Positions 31,181-42,600 of a DNA stretch of 64,000 nt are shown piece by piece. The notes under the pieces were generated by a model. That model had not been told where the DNA came from, ran no database searches, and saw only the letters and a list, made by a program, of their open reading frames with translations. The position numbers and the translations under genes were made by a program. Location: contig JAJLRJ010000002.1 of assembly GCA_024195265.1 (NCBI GenBank), positions 16,626,764-16,690,763 of the forward strand, given 5' to 3'. This DNA is from Dendrophyllia cribrosa (lineage: Eukaryota; Cnidaria; Anthozoa; Scleractinia; Dendrophylliidae). How positions within the stretch are numbered: the first letter of the stretch is position 1; every line of letters starts with the position of its first letter.

Positions 31181-33106
31181 TGGCACGACAACAGTAGAGA
31201 GTTTCGTGCTGCCTCTGTTCACGAAGAGAAAGAAGACAACCCTATCTTTTGCCACTTATTGCAAAGTTGCTCGACGTTCACGAAAATTCGCAGAGTCCTT
31301 GCTTGCGTTCATCGTTTTGTTGACATTACGAGACGTAGGGCTGTACCCAACAGCTCCTTAACAGTCCAGGATTTAAAGCGTTCAGAATGGCAACTCTTGA
31401 AATGGAGTCAGCTCCACGTAAGTGTGTCACAACTTGAAGAGAAGCTGATCGCCACAACGGACGAGGAAAGGCTAATCAGAGCTCATGGCCGTCTTGAAAA
31501 TAGCAGGATCCTACCAAAGGACAAGAGAAATCCCGTTGTGCTGCCCACAGATCATCCACTAGCGATCGTCCTTTTACGACACTTGCACCGGAAACGAGGA
31601 CATTGTGGCTACAAGAGTCTTATGCACGAAGCAAGGCGAACGCTTTGGATTATTGGGCTCAGAAAAATGGCCAAGTCCGTGGTCAGCAAGTGTGTCGACT
31701 GTCGGAAACTGCGCAAGAAGCCCCTACAACAGCTTATGGGTCAACTGCCAAGTTTGCGGGTAGCAGCCGGATTTCCTCCATTCTCGAACACCGCTATGGA
31801 CATGTTTGGGCCACTACAGATCAGACTGAACCCCATACACAAGTTATGCGTTATTGCAACAAAGCAAGAGCTTTGTGGAGAAGAACAATAATAGCAACAT
31901 TTATTACTCTAGAACACTGAACTGATAAAATATAGCTGAGTTTAACTTCGTGCTTATGTGATCGTTGCTCAATTACGTCCCCAATTTCCGCACTGGGGCC
32001 GAGTGTTTTGCACTCCGTTGACAGCTGTAATTAAATTTGACTCACGGTATTTGTTTATTGTTTTTTTTAGCAATAAAACCGGACACACAAGATTATTATT
32101 CTTTCTTAGAATTTAGCCAATCAGTTTTCAGCTCTCTTGTGGGACTAGCGTGATTAGGGAAATTGAAGGATCAGTGAGAAAGAATCCTGCTATTGAAAAC
32201 AGTGTTTTATACCTTTTCTTTGTTGAAGAAAGTTTGCTGATTTCATTTTCGGTTAAACTCATCATCAATAGATGAGCTTGGGAGCTGGTGCCTAGAAAGC
32301 TGGTGGGGGCCTTATGCGATTTCAAGGCAAGCAGGGAGGTATCCATGGCAACCCTGAGAGCGGGAACCACCCCTACGTGCAGCCCCACCAGGGCACCGTC
32401 ACACTGATAAATCAGTGGAAACTTACCTAACCTGATACTTACCCAAGTCCACCGGCTGACAATGGGTGGGTGGGGCGGCGCAAGACTCCGCGATGATTCG
32501 CTTAACAGCAAGACAATGGTTCTAAAAGGAGCAAAGATCCGCAAAGATCGCTAAGACTCGTCAAGGATCCTCAAAGATCGCAAACGCTTGTATGTGATCC
32601 GCAAAGGTCAGCAAACGCCGCGCGGGACATGTACTGTCACGAAGCAAACCGCTGACTGCATAGACTCGAGTTTAACTTTGCCTAAATTGCATTTAGCCAC
32701 ATTTAAATTGGATTTATCAAGCTTTTATAGTCGATCCACAAGTAAGCAATGCAATGTATGCGTGGCTACACTTTGGGAAACCGGTTTTTCACGCGCCCGT
32801 GGCGAAATGTTTTTGTCTAGCCAATCAAAGTTGATGTTACATCATTAACACCCGGCAGAGTCTGGAACGAGTAGGAGTAACCAATCAGCTACCTAGTACA
32901 GATTTTGTATTGGATTCTCGCATGGAAATGAGGTCGTGTATTTGAGTGACCAGAGGTCCGTCTCGCGAGCTTCTTCTAACCGTTTATGCGGTTAATTTCA
33001 CTCGTGATATTCAGAGAACGGACCTCTGGATCCAGGGTGGCATGTTAACTGTTTTGTAATTTTTACGTTTATTTGTCTTAACTTTTTCTCTTCAAAAAAT
33101 AGTTTT

Positions 33107-33182
33107 GATCCCTGATTTTAACTCTGATCCCTAATTCCACCCTTATGATTCCTGATCCCGGGGCAGTGATCCCTGATCCCAC
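33107..33182. repeat. GATCCCTGAT imperfect tandem repeat
   Basis: About five spaced copies of (T)GATCCC(T/A)(G/A)A. Confidence 0.7.
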
Positions 33183-33746
33183 ATACCTCTTTACGACCCT
33201 GCTATCGCTTCGCTGCTCCCGCCACGTGCGCTTGACTGAGTTTAATAAATTAGCACAAACTTTAGGTCACGCCGTTAGTGTTGTAACGCGCGCAGTATCC
33301 GACAAGGAGGAGAGAGGTAGCTACACAAATATGTAGAATTGTTACAAAGGGAAAAGACTGGCATCGTACAAGGATTCGACAAGACTTGATGAAGGAGCTT
33401 GCGTTTAAGAATGCAAAACTTCCCTACTGTGCGTTTGTGATTATTTGACAGCCTTATCAATATTCAATGTCCTTGAATCTTGCACCGACGCTATGGGCGC
33501 TCAAATGTGAGGTGTGTGGACCCTCAAAAACTGCCACGAGCCACCTTAAGTCCTTACAAAAATTTATTATATGACCCGTACGGCCCTGCGAACCTTTTCT
33601 TTGCCAAACCATTGATGCAAGTCCCGTATGAGGGCCGTACGCATTTGCGCGAGCGGGGCCGGAAAAAGGCGTACGGCCCCACTAACAAAGCGGACGGCCT
33701 CGCGCGTTAAAATTTTAAGTAATTTTGTCTCCAAATTGGTCATATG

Positions 33747-33870
33747 ATAAAATACTTATTGACTAAGTTAGGTCGGGCCGGATGGGAAAATATTTGGCTC
33801 TCGGTCATGGCGACCTCGAGCCAAATATTTTCCCATCCGGCCCTCCCACTTAGTCAATAAGTACATAATA
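33747..33870. mobile_element. Foldback TACTTATTGACTAAGT
   Basis: Hairpin of about 120 bp with arms TACTTATTGACTAAGT and GGCCGGATGGGAAAATATTT. Confidence 0.8.
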
Positions 33871-34049
33871 CCGAGAAAGGATCGAGCAGACGAAATAAAA
33901 CCCTCTCTTGCAAACACCACAGGCTAGGCACGTCCCTGAAAGTTATATAAAAACGTCTTCATGAACTTCTGTTTTGTTTTGTTTGCTTTATGGGCAACAT
34001 CTTGGTTTGATAAGATTCTTTAAAGCAAATTGTATTCATAGGACACTAA

Positions 34050-34866
34050 AACCCCATTTACACTACAGAAAAAATCGGCAAGGCAAGGATGAAAATCGGC
34101 AAGGGTAATTTTTTTTTTATTTTCGACAAGGCAAGGGTAAAATGTGCAGTTTACACACATCCTTTTTTACCCTTGCTCATTTTATTTTAGGCAAGGATAT
34201 TTTAGTCCAGGCAAGGCTACTAAATTGAAAGTGAGCATGCGCATATTGCTAATTGAACATGGCGTCCACAGTTTGCTTGAGTTATTTGCACTTGTTGCAA
34301 ACAAAACTAAAGGAAACAAGGCGGGAGAAACGTCAACAGCATGAACGAAATGCAAAATCAAGTATGCTAAGGTACAGGTACTTAAGGAGCAGAAGGAAAC
34401 AACGTGTTGCTACTCATGTTGTCGATAATAACATTGATAAACCCTCCAAGAGATAGAATTTGCTGGATTAAAAACTAATTCTGATGACTGGTTAATAGTG
34501 GCTGACAGTACGTTTAATTGTGAGCAATGGCGTGAGAACTTTCATGTTCGTGGCGGCCGCTATTTTGAAAGTACTGATCCTTGCACGCATGTGCCGTAGC
34601 TTTGTGACATGCGCGATATGGTCACAAAACGTGTTCAAGGCAAGGATGAACGTTTACACACCTCATGAAACCGGCAAGGTGCCGGTTTTCATCCTTACCT
34701 CGCCTATTTTGTCAAAAACGGGACAACTTCTGAACGTGGTCCCAAAACCGAAAAATAAATTGGCAAGGCACGACAGGCTTTCACCGTTTATACTGCACAT
34801 TTTACCCTTGCCTTGCCGAAAATGAAAATTACCCTTGCCGATTTTTTCTGTAGTGTAAATGGGGTT
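34050..34866. mobile_element. PIF/Harbinger-like deletion derivative
   Basis: 817 bp with ends AACCCCATTTACACTACAG and further paired AAAAAATCGGCAAGG, flanked by the 3-bp direct repeat TAA (34047-34049 and 34867-34869). Three-bp TAA/TTA duplications are typical of PIF/Harbinger. Subterminal GCAAGG(C/G) words are frequent. Confidence 0.75.
34259..34456 (+). pseudogene. Short basic frame inside the Harbinger-like element
   Basis: 66 codons from an ATG in good context (AACATGGCG), with a leucine-rich start and an arginine-rich middle (RREKRQQHERN, RYLRSRRKQR). It may be the N-terminal scrap of a lost transposase-type gene. No domain is recognisable. Confidence 0.3.
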
Positions 34867-35413
34867 TAAGACGCTTAAATTGCCATTTTACACCCAAAAG
34901 GTGTGAAATATTGATGAAGGAGATATATGCTATATATACCCTTTTCATTCGACTGTGACGTCATTTTACCTTAAAAAGGATAGAGAATACTCAAAATATC
35001 CACTGCGTATTACACAGTAGATTTGCCGTATTGCACCTTAGCATCCCGGTTTCAAGAATAAGCTATTATAAATACAAGAATTGTAGTCGAATAATAAATC
35101 CATTATTCGATGGTTTAACAAAAAAATCAAAATCAATTTATTCAAGTGTCAAAGTATTTAGTACGCGAGTACTAATTGTAGACACTTTCCAGATCTAATT
35201 GAAACGGACATTTTAGTCATTGCTCGCAATTTTTCTCGTCCCTGTGGGGCTGGAAAATATACTAGGCAACTCGTAAAAAATCCGCGCGTACTATCTCTTA
35301 AACCATCGAATACCGTGTACGAGGAAATTTTTGCGGGAGGAAAATTTTGCAGATTGCCGACTGAATTTGTTTTGCGGGAGGAAATGTTTGCGGATTTCTG
35401 GTCAAGTATAAAT

Positions 35414-35580
35414 ATTGACCGCGAGCTGTCGCCCTTTTCTCCTTAGTGCCACGCGTGAGAGCGTACATTTTGTAATTATGCAAATTGATAGCGTCCTCGT
35501 TCCTCGCGGCTCGTATGTCACGCCATTCTCGGATCGATCGCGCTCGACTGATTTAAAGAAAAATAAGAGACTCGCAGTCT
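35414..35580. mobile_element. 167-bp element with 9-bp target duplication
   Basis: Flanked by AGTATAAAT (35405-35413 and 35581-35589); copy A has one copy (17257-17265). Ends resemble GA(C/T)(C/T)GCGAG. Mutator- or hAT-like by duplication length. Confidence 0.75.
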
Positions 35581-35680
35581 AGTATAAATAAAATTCAAGG
35601 CAGTATCGGTATTATAAAATTGCAATTTTACTTCCTGACCGGAGGTTTCTTTTGTTCCCATAGGTATGGTTGCTGTTCTA

Positions 35681-36033
35681 CCCCCCCCCCCCCCTCCCGT
35701 GGGGGGACTCCCATATAAAAATGACGGGGGTGCTCGTCGTACCTTTTAGGGCTTAGGGGTCAAAATTTGGAGATTGGTACCGCTTAGGGTACTAAAATCT
35801 AAAATGACCACCATTAGAATTATCGCGGTACCTTTTAGGGTGTGAGCCGAAAAAAATGACAGAATATGACATGTGTTGTTTTAGAAATGGTGCCTCTTAG
35901 GGGTAAAAGTTATTTTGAGCCACGCCCATCAAACAAGATTATGGTACCTTTTAGGGAGTTTTTCGAAAATTTCCGACGAGCACCCCCGTCATTTTTATAT
36001 GGGAGTAACCCCCCCCCTCCCCCGGGGGTTCTA
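35681..36033. mobile_element. C/G-ended MITE, copy B counterpart
   Basis: Counterpart of 17371-17724, arms with ATGACGGGGGTGCTCGTCG and outer poly-C runs. Confidence 0.8.
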
Positions 36034-36397
36034 TAGCGCCAACATAAACATGAACAACGAGAAAACCTGAGTGAATTATTGTACCTTCTTGTAAAAGCAT
36101 ATTAGTCGATTATGCTAACAGTCTCTGGTTCTTTTGAAGACGTGTCTGGAGTTGAATCGGTGCCGGTCGCCTCGGAGTTATGAGAGCAATATTAATATGT
36201 TCACTGTTAAAACAAGATTTACTATTTTTTTGCGGGAGTATATTTCTGCGGAGGAAAATTCTGCGGGAGTTTTTCTCTGCGAGAGTTTTTTTTTTTTTTG
36301 AGGATCGAAGGAAATCCGCAAAAATTAACTCCCGCAAAATAAAACTCCTAAGTAGTGGAGAAACCTCGTTTTACAAGTCCAGTCCACAATATATCAT

Positions 36398-36405
36398 CCA
36401 ATCAG
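36398..36405 (+). promoter_or_regulatory. CCAAT box, gene 3
   Basis: CCAATCAG about 144 bp before the ATG, as in gene 2. The heat-shock-like motif found upstream of gene 2 is missing. Confidence 0.4.
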
Positions 36406-36541
36406 TCACGCTGCGCTGGGAACAAAGCGAGATGCAAAACCGGTTTATCTGGTTTGCGCTTTCGAGATGCTTTCGCATTGCTTCGAGAACACGAGGGATT
36501 TTCGTTTTGTAATCGTCGACAAAAGGTGAAAGTCAAAGAAA

Positions 36542-36659
36542 ATGGGCGACGAGGATGATAAGAGTAAGGTCTATGTTGGTTCTTTGAGCTTCGATACAGA
36601 CAAAGACGGACTAAAAGATTACTTTGAAAACCAAGTTGGAGAACAAACAGTTTCTGATG
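36542..36659 (+). CDS. Gene 3 exon 1 (RRM first half)
   Basis: Codes MGDEDDKSKVYVGSLSFDTD onward to VSD plus one base; donor GATG|GTAAGA. Same length and phase as gene 2 exon 1. Confidence 0.92.
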
Positions 36660-39600
36660 GTAAGAAACGATTTGTGCATTTGTTAACCACGTTTGATCAT
36701 GACACATGCCCAGCTTATAAGAAAAAAACTTAGGCTTAGTTTAGTTTAAGATTATAAGCTTGTAAGTTAACACTAGTTTGGTGCGTACACAAGAACCTTA
36801 CGTAGTTTTTAAGATTAATTGATAAGCTCAGTCTATCTTGAAAGATGAATTCGCACAAAAACGAACTATGATAGACCTGTTCACGGTTACGTTTCTGACG
36901 CCATATTGGTTGGGAGGCAGGCACGGAAGCAAACGTATGAGATTTTTATCATTTTTGAAGATCTATAACTCTGCTCACATATGCGAGAATTGTACAAAAA
37001 ATAACTGCTATGCCTCGTGCAATTAAAGTCTCCAATTTTTAAGGAGCAGGTCTTGGCTGGGAGAGTTGAAAACACTGACCCCAGCTCAGCGGACTACACA
37101 CTAACCCCCCCTCCGCGGACTACCTCACGGACTACCCTACGGACTACCCTACGGACTACACCACCTACAGTAAAAAAAAAAAAAATACAAAATTACTCTT
37201 AGGGTGATAAGATACAAGAAACATACTTGCGTGCACGATCACCACTGAGTCGCCATCTTGGTTGCCGCCATTTTTCTTGGCGAATTCCTCCCTCATAGTC
37301 GAGTTCATCAGTGAAAAAATGGCGACTACGTCCTTCAATTCGATTACTGTGGGTGTTTAAGTCTAATAACTTCAGACGGCTCGCACAGAGACAAGTGGGT
37401 AAGTCTTGTGGAGTAAATTGATCAAAAACAGCTTGAAGTCTGACATAGGTACTAAACACTGGCAGGAGCCTATTACCCCGAGGCTCCTGACAGCAATAGT
37501 GGCTCCTGGTAGCAATAGTGCCCTGGCTTGGCCACTGATCCAGCTCCTGCATTTACGTGTACTAACTGATTGCTCCCAGTGTTCATTTCAGAGTTCGGAA
37601 AACATAAAAGCACTACGCCAAGGAACAATCTTCTTTTACTTTGATATTTTGAAGGCTTATATGAACATAGCTTTTTATAGTAAAATGAAACGTCCTAATG
37701 CTACAGATGCTAAGATTTCAGTTTCTTGACTTACGACTTCATCCTTTTTAAATTGTTAAAATTGGCGTAGTGCTTGTATGTTTTCTGAACTCTGAATTGA
37801 ACTCTGGGACCAATCAGTTAGTAGATGTAAATGCAGGAGCTGGATCAATGGCCAAGCCAGGGCACTATTGCTACCAATTTAAGATCTATTCGCAAAATCA
37901 CCAGTGTTTAGCACCTATATGTCAGACTTCAAGCTGTTTTTTATCAATTTACTCAACAAGACTTACCCACTTGTCTCTGTGTGAGCAGTCTGCAATTGTT
38001 AAACTTAAACACCCACAGTAATCGAATTGAAGGACGTAGTCGCCATTTTTTCACTGATGAACACGCTTATGATGAGGGAAGAATGGGCCGAGAAAAATGG
38101 CGGCAACCAAGATGGTGGCTCAGTGAAGGTGATCGTGCCCGCAAGTATGTTTCTTGTATCTTATAACCCTAAAAGTTATTTTTATTTTGACTGTAGGAGG
38201 GGTAGACCGTAGAGTAGTGCTAGGGTAGTCCGTGGAGTAGTCCGCGGGGCAGTCCGCGGAGGGGGATCAGTGTGTAGTCCGCGGAGTGGGGGTCAGTGTT
38301 TTCAACTCTCCCGGTCTTGGCTAGAACTGCTATAAACAAGATTTTAAAACTTCATACAAACCCTTGAAATACAATAGGAGACTTCGTGCTAGTTGGGGGA
38401 TCATGGGTATTCAGGGCAAACGTGCTGCCAAATACAGTGTTTGTATGGGGAATTTAGTTTTAATTGATTTGGTAAAATTCTATGAATTGAAAACTTCTGA
38501 TACTAGGAAGAAGATTTTACTCATTAAATTTGAGGGATGTACCTTTCTTAGAAAGCATGCAACTTGTTTTCCATATATTTGTCAATAAAATCCAGTCGAA
38601 GTCCACAGAAAAAATTTCAGACAAATGTATATAAGCTTACATGTACCTGGATTTTTGAAAACGGTATCGCCCTAAGTAAGTGTTTGTGAGTGTGCTTGGC
38701 CTTCTCTAAACCCCCCAATATAGAAACTTGACTGTTGCTAGTCTTTTTTTTCTCTTGCTCTCATTCCCTTTCCCTGTTCTCTCTCTTCTCTGTGATTTTC
38801 GGTCTGATTGGGCTTATAAAAACCCTTGTTTGGGCTAGTTTCAGTGAAATTGCTGTAATTTTAGTTTACCACGTTTTCAAAAATTCAGCTATGTATAGAA
38901 AATACAACAAATAACTGCACACTGTGGCTTACTTTTGGAAAGATATCTGGCGGATAAAATCGTTTTTGTGCCCAGAGGAAAACAAAATCAAGACGCAGCA
39001 AGATCTTAGTTGTCGTCACATATCATGTTTTCATAATTAAATAGATCAAATTACTTGCACGAAAATTTTATTTGCACATAGATTGATTCCTCTGCATGAA
39101 TTTACTCTATATAACAAGGAAATGTTTTGCTTTCAACCTTTTTCTTGTACTACACACCAGTTTGAACCAATATGCTTTTTTTGTCCAATTTTATTGGCAA
39201 TTGTGGAATAGTTATGCTAATTTATGCTAATTAAATGCAACATCATGGTATATTTTTCCAAAAGTACTTGTGGCCAGGATGGAAGTGGATTACAACTTGA
39301 AAAAATAGCCAATTTTTTTCAAATTCTTCCCGTTTATGTTGGCCCAAAACTGCCATACCATGAACAAAATCAGCAAAAGCCACAATGCGGTGTCTAAAAT
39401 TGAAAGAATATAGAAACTGTTATTGCCGGCTTATAAGTCATGTAGTTTGGCATTAATTTAACAAACACTTTTGGACCTTTTAACTGCAAAAGTCTTGTGT
39501 GATCTGGATTTTTAGTTAAATTGTGGGCTTAATAGTCGAGATAAAATACCAGTTTGACCAAATTACATGTGACCTTACAAAAACCTTACTTACGGCAATG

Positions 39601-42600
39601 GCAAAATGCAACGCTACTGAACAGATGAAAAACGGGTGGCCGAACCGTTCTAAACAGTTACCATGAACGCACTTCAAGACAATAGGCTCCATGTAACCTA
39701 AACTCATGTGCTTGAGACGCTAAGACACATTGATTGAGGTTACCAATTTTTCTCTACTCACTTTGAAAATGTATTTTGATTCCCTGTCAAATCAACACTC
39801 GTCCAATACTTCCCAAACCGTGAATTATTTCTGTTACATTTGAAAAGACTACCAAAGTAATGAAATCAGTAAAAATCTATATGCCATAAATGCCACGCAG
39901 TCCACAGAAAAGTCCAGTCTCGAAATCTAAATTTCTTTTAATCTGATGAGTATAAAAAACGTTTTTCCGTTTGTTTCTATTGTTCATTCGTTAATCAAAG
40001 TCTTGAAATTACTCACCACAGGCAGCGAGGGAAATTGAGCATCTGGTCGCATTGGTCACAAGAAAAATAAGAAAATAAAAACCTAACATACTCATGCAAA
40101 ACAATCTTGCCACAAACTTTGTAAGCAAATAAGACTTCCCAGTCGCTAACTTTGTAGCTAACTGGAGCCAAACGGGATCGCATGTAGATCGCACGTACTA
40201 AGGAATCAACATGGCAGATAGCCATTCATTAACAGCAGTCCAGCTGTCTTTTCAACACACCCAACACAGGACCATATCCATTTTAATTAAGTTTAACCCT
40301 TCTTTTTTAATCAACAGCAATAGTTATAACAGACAGGGATACTGGGCGATCAAGGGGGTTTGGTTTTGTGACCTTCATTGATTCAACATGGCTGGACAAG
40401 GCATTAAAACTAGATAATACGGTAAAGTTTCCTTGTCAGTTTGAGCATTTTATATGTACCATATTTATTTGGTTATAAGACGCACTCGGTTATAAGGCGC
40501 ACCCTGAACTAAGCAACTGAGTCATGTTAAGTTTACAAACTGAAAATATCAAAATGCACCATTAACTTAAAAATATTTCTCACAATATGCTTTAAAATTC
40601 TTTAATTAGCATTTACAACTGCTTTCAAAGTGTAAGTTGATGAGTAAATGGAGCAACATCGGTCTTGAATACAATGTCTACCTAAAGAAATTGAGCTTAC
40701 CTTACATTTTTAACAACTGCCATTGTATGCCTTTTGTGATTTTGTCAGAAAATGTTGCATAAACCACGTGTAGCAACATATTGTATCAAAAACAAATCAC
40801 ACTTTCAATCGCAGTTCATTCCACGCAAAAAAAGCTTGGTAACTGCACAAATTTCTTGAGCATGTGCTTTTATTTAGCCTGGTTACTAAGGTCAACCAAG
40901 ATGAGGTCTCATTCACAGACTTCTTTCTTTGGCTTCTTTTGTTTGTTTTGGGCATTTCGTCCTTGCAGAAAGCTTCCAAATGAACAATAAATAGCAAGTG
41001 CTGTTGTAACACAGGTATTGTGACAATGTGAGGGTCAATTTCACAATTCAGCAAACAAAATACTCATGTCCGCGTGAAACACGAATGTTGGCAACAATAG
41101 CCACCAGTGTTTCTCTTTTCTTTATACCTCTTGGGTTCTTCGACAGGTGTTGTTAAATTTTGTTGTGTGAAAACACTCAGCTATAAGATGCACCCCAAGT
41201 TTAGAACAGATTTAGAGTGAACAAGCAGATTTTCATAGAAAAAATGCTGCGCCTAATAACCCAGTAAATATGGTATATTGAAACATCGGTGTATAAGCTG
41301 CACTTTTTTGCCCAAAATTTTTGCTCAAAATAGAGGGTGCGGCTTATCTACGGGAACATCTGTATTAAAAGGTTATCGTACTTCCCGGTGATATAAGTTG
41401 ACCAGACTTTTTGAGCCTCGAATTTACTGCGCCTTTCAATAACATGCTAAATTTGAAATTCAAATTTCCACCAAGGTTGCATTTTACAATGCCGTCAATC
41501 ATCTTAGCTTACCTCTCAGGAAACAGATCTTCACTTCAATGAATTCAAAAGGTCACGTCCGTGCATTATGATTGGTAGATTTCGATCCATTTTTGTTTGT
41601 TTCTTTTTTACATGGTCCATTGGCTTTCGTATTATTTATTATGATTGATGGCAGGGAATAATGCAACCATTGGTGGAGATTTGAATTTCAAATTCCGCAT
41701 GTTATTGAAAGGCGCAGTAAGATTTTATTTATTAGAAGTGTATAACGTGGAACAAAAATTCTTTAACTTTAGATGTAGAAAAGTGAGTCTTAACTGTCTA
41801 ACAGAGCGGCCAGAACGCCTCTGAGACCAAAAATCAAATTGAATTGAACAATCCGCATCGAACACGTAACGCACAAACGTGAGCATTGTGTTTATAAATT
41901 GTAAAATTTAGCCTCAAATTGTCAAAATACCTGTTTTAAAACAGTGCTCACTATCTTTGTCAGACATTTCAAAGCTTTTAGCAATGAAGGAACACCGGAG
42001 ACGAACGAAAGAAGCCAATAAAAAGATTCTGTAAACAAGCAGCCATCTTGGTTAACCTTAGTAACCAGGCTAAATAAAAACATGTGCTCAAGAAATTTGC
42101 ATGGTTACCAAGCTTGTTTGGCCTGAACGAACAGTGGGCAAACAAACGTAGCTGCGCTGAAAACTGCCGAAACTGTGATTTTTTTTTTTCAATACACGAT
42201 TCAATGGATAGAAGCAAAGTCTAGCTCATGTTTTGTGGAGCCAATTCTCTGACATATGTTTTTATTTAAAAATTTTTTCTAAAATTTGAGCTTCAAAACT
42301 CAGGGTGCGGCTTATCTACAAGTGTGGCTTATACACCGGTGTTTACGGTACTCTGTTTTACAAAGTCAGGCAATGAAATCCAGAAACACACTTTATGTAA
42401 GTTCTTCTTATTTACATTCAATTTTTCCTTTTAAGGAGCTTCATGGACGAACCATTAAAGTGTCAAGAGCACACTCCCGTGGGGGTGGCGGTGGAGGTGG
42501 AAGGGGAGGAGGCTTTAGTAGGGGTGGACGAGGCTATCAACGAGGAGGCGGTGGATATGGAGGTGGTGGATATGGCGGCGGTGGATATGGAGGTGGTGGA

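Larger units (their letters stand above)
29861..31890 (+). pseudogene. BEL/Pao retrotransposon pol relic
   Basis: Plus-strand remains of a BEL/Pao pol gene. In order: a short reverse transcriptase piece whose catalytic YxDD place reads YVDG (29861-30043, about residue 30); a frameshift before 30095; a 221-codon frame (30095-30760) with LLGHKWDK, VWDPIGLVAPVTIK and the RNase H-type PRLELLGCLAL and TFWTDSRTVLTWI; and an integrase zinc-binding region (HLHRKRGHCGY...CVDCRKL, about 31579-31710) leading to SNTAMDMFGPL, with the first catalytic Asp. Gag, protease, most RT, the rest of the integrase core and clear LTRs are missing. It carries two later insertions (30817-30973, 31124-31180). Family assignment rests on motif order known for BEL/Pao. 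Not functional. Confidence 0.85.
31891..34046. other. Intergenic, mostly unrecognised
   Basis: No gene recognised. Contains an inverted pair CCAGAGGTCCGT / ACGGACCTCTGG (about 32950 and 33017), a GATCCCTGA repeat (33107-33182), clustered GCAAAGATC(C/G) words (32530-32620) and a hairpin (33747-33870). Open frames at 32128-32544 (minus) and 33480-33710 match nothing I know. Confidence 0.5.

Noticed and set aside
32420..32470. ATACTTACC resembling the 5' end of U1 snRNA
   Set aside because: Only nine bases match; the following sequence shows neither the U1 stem-loops nor an Sm site that I can recognise.
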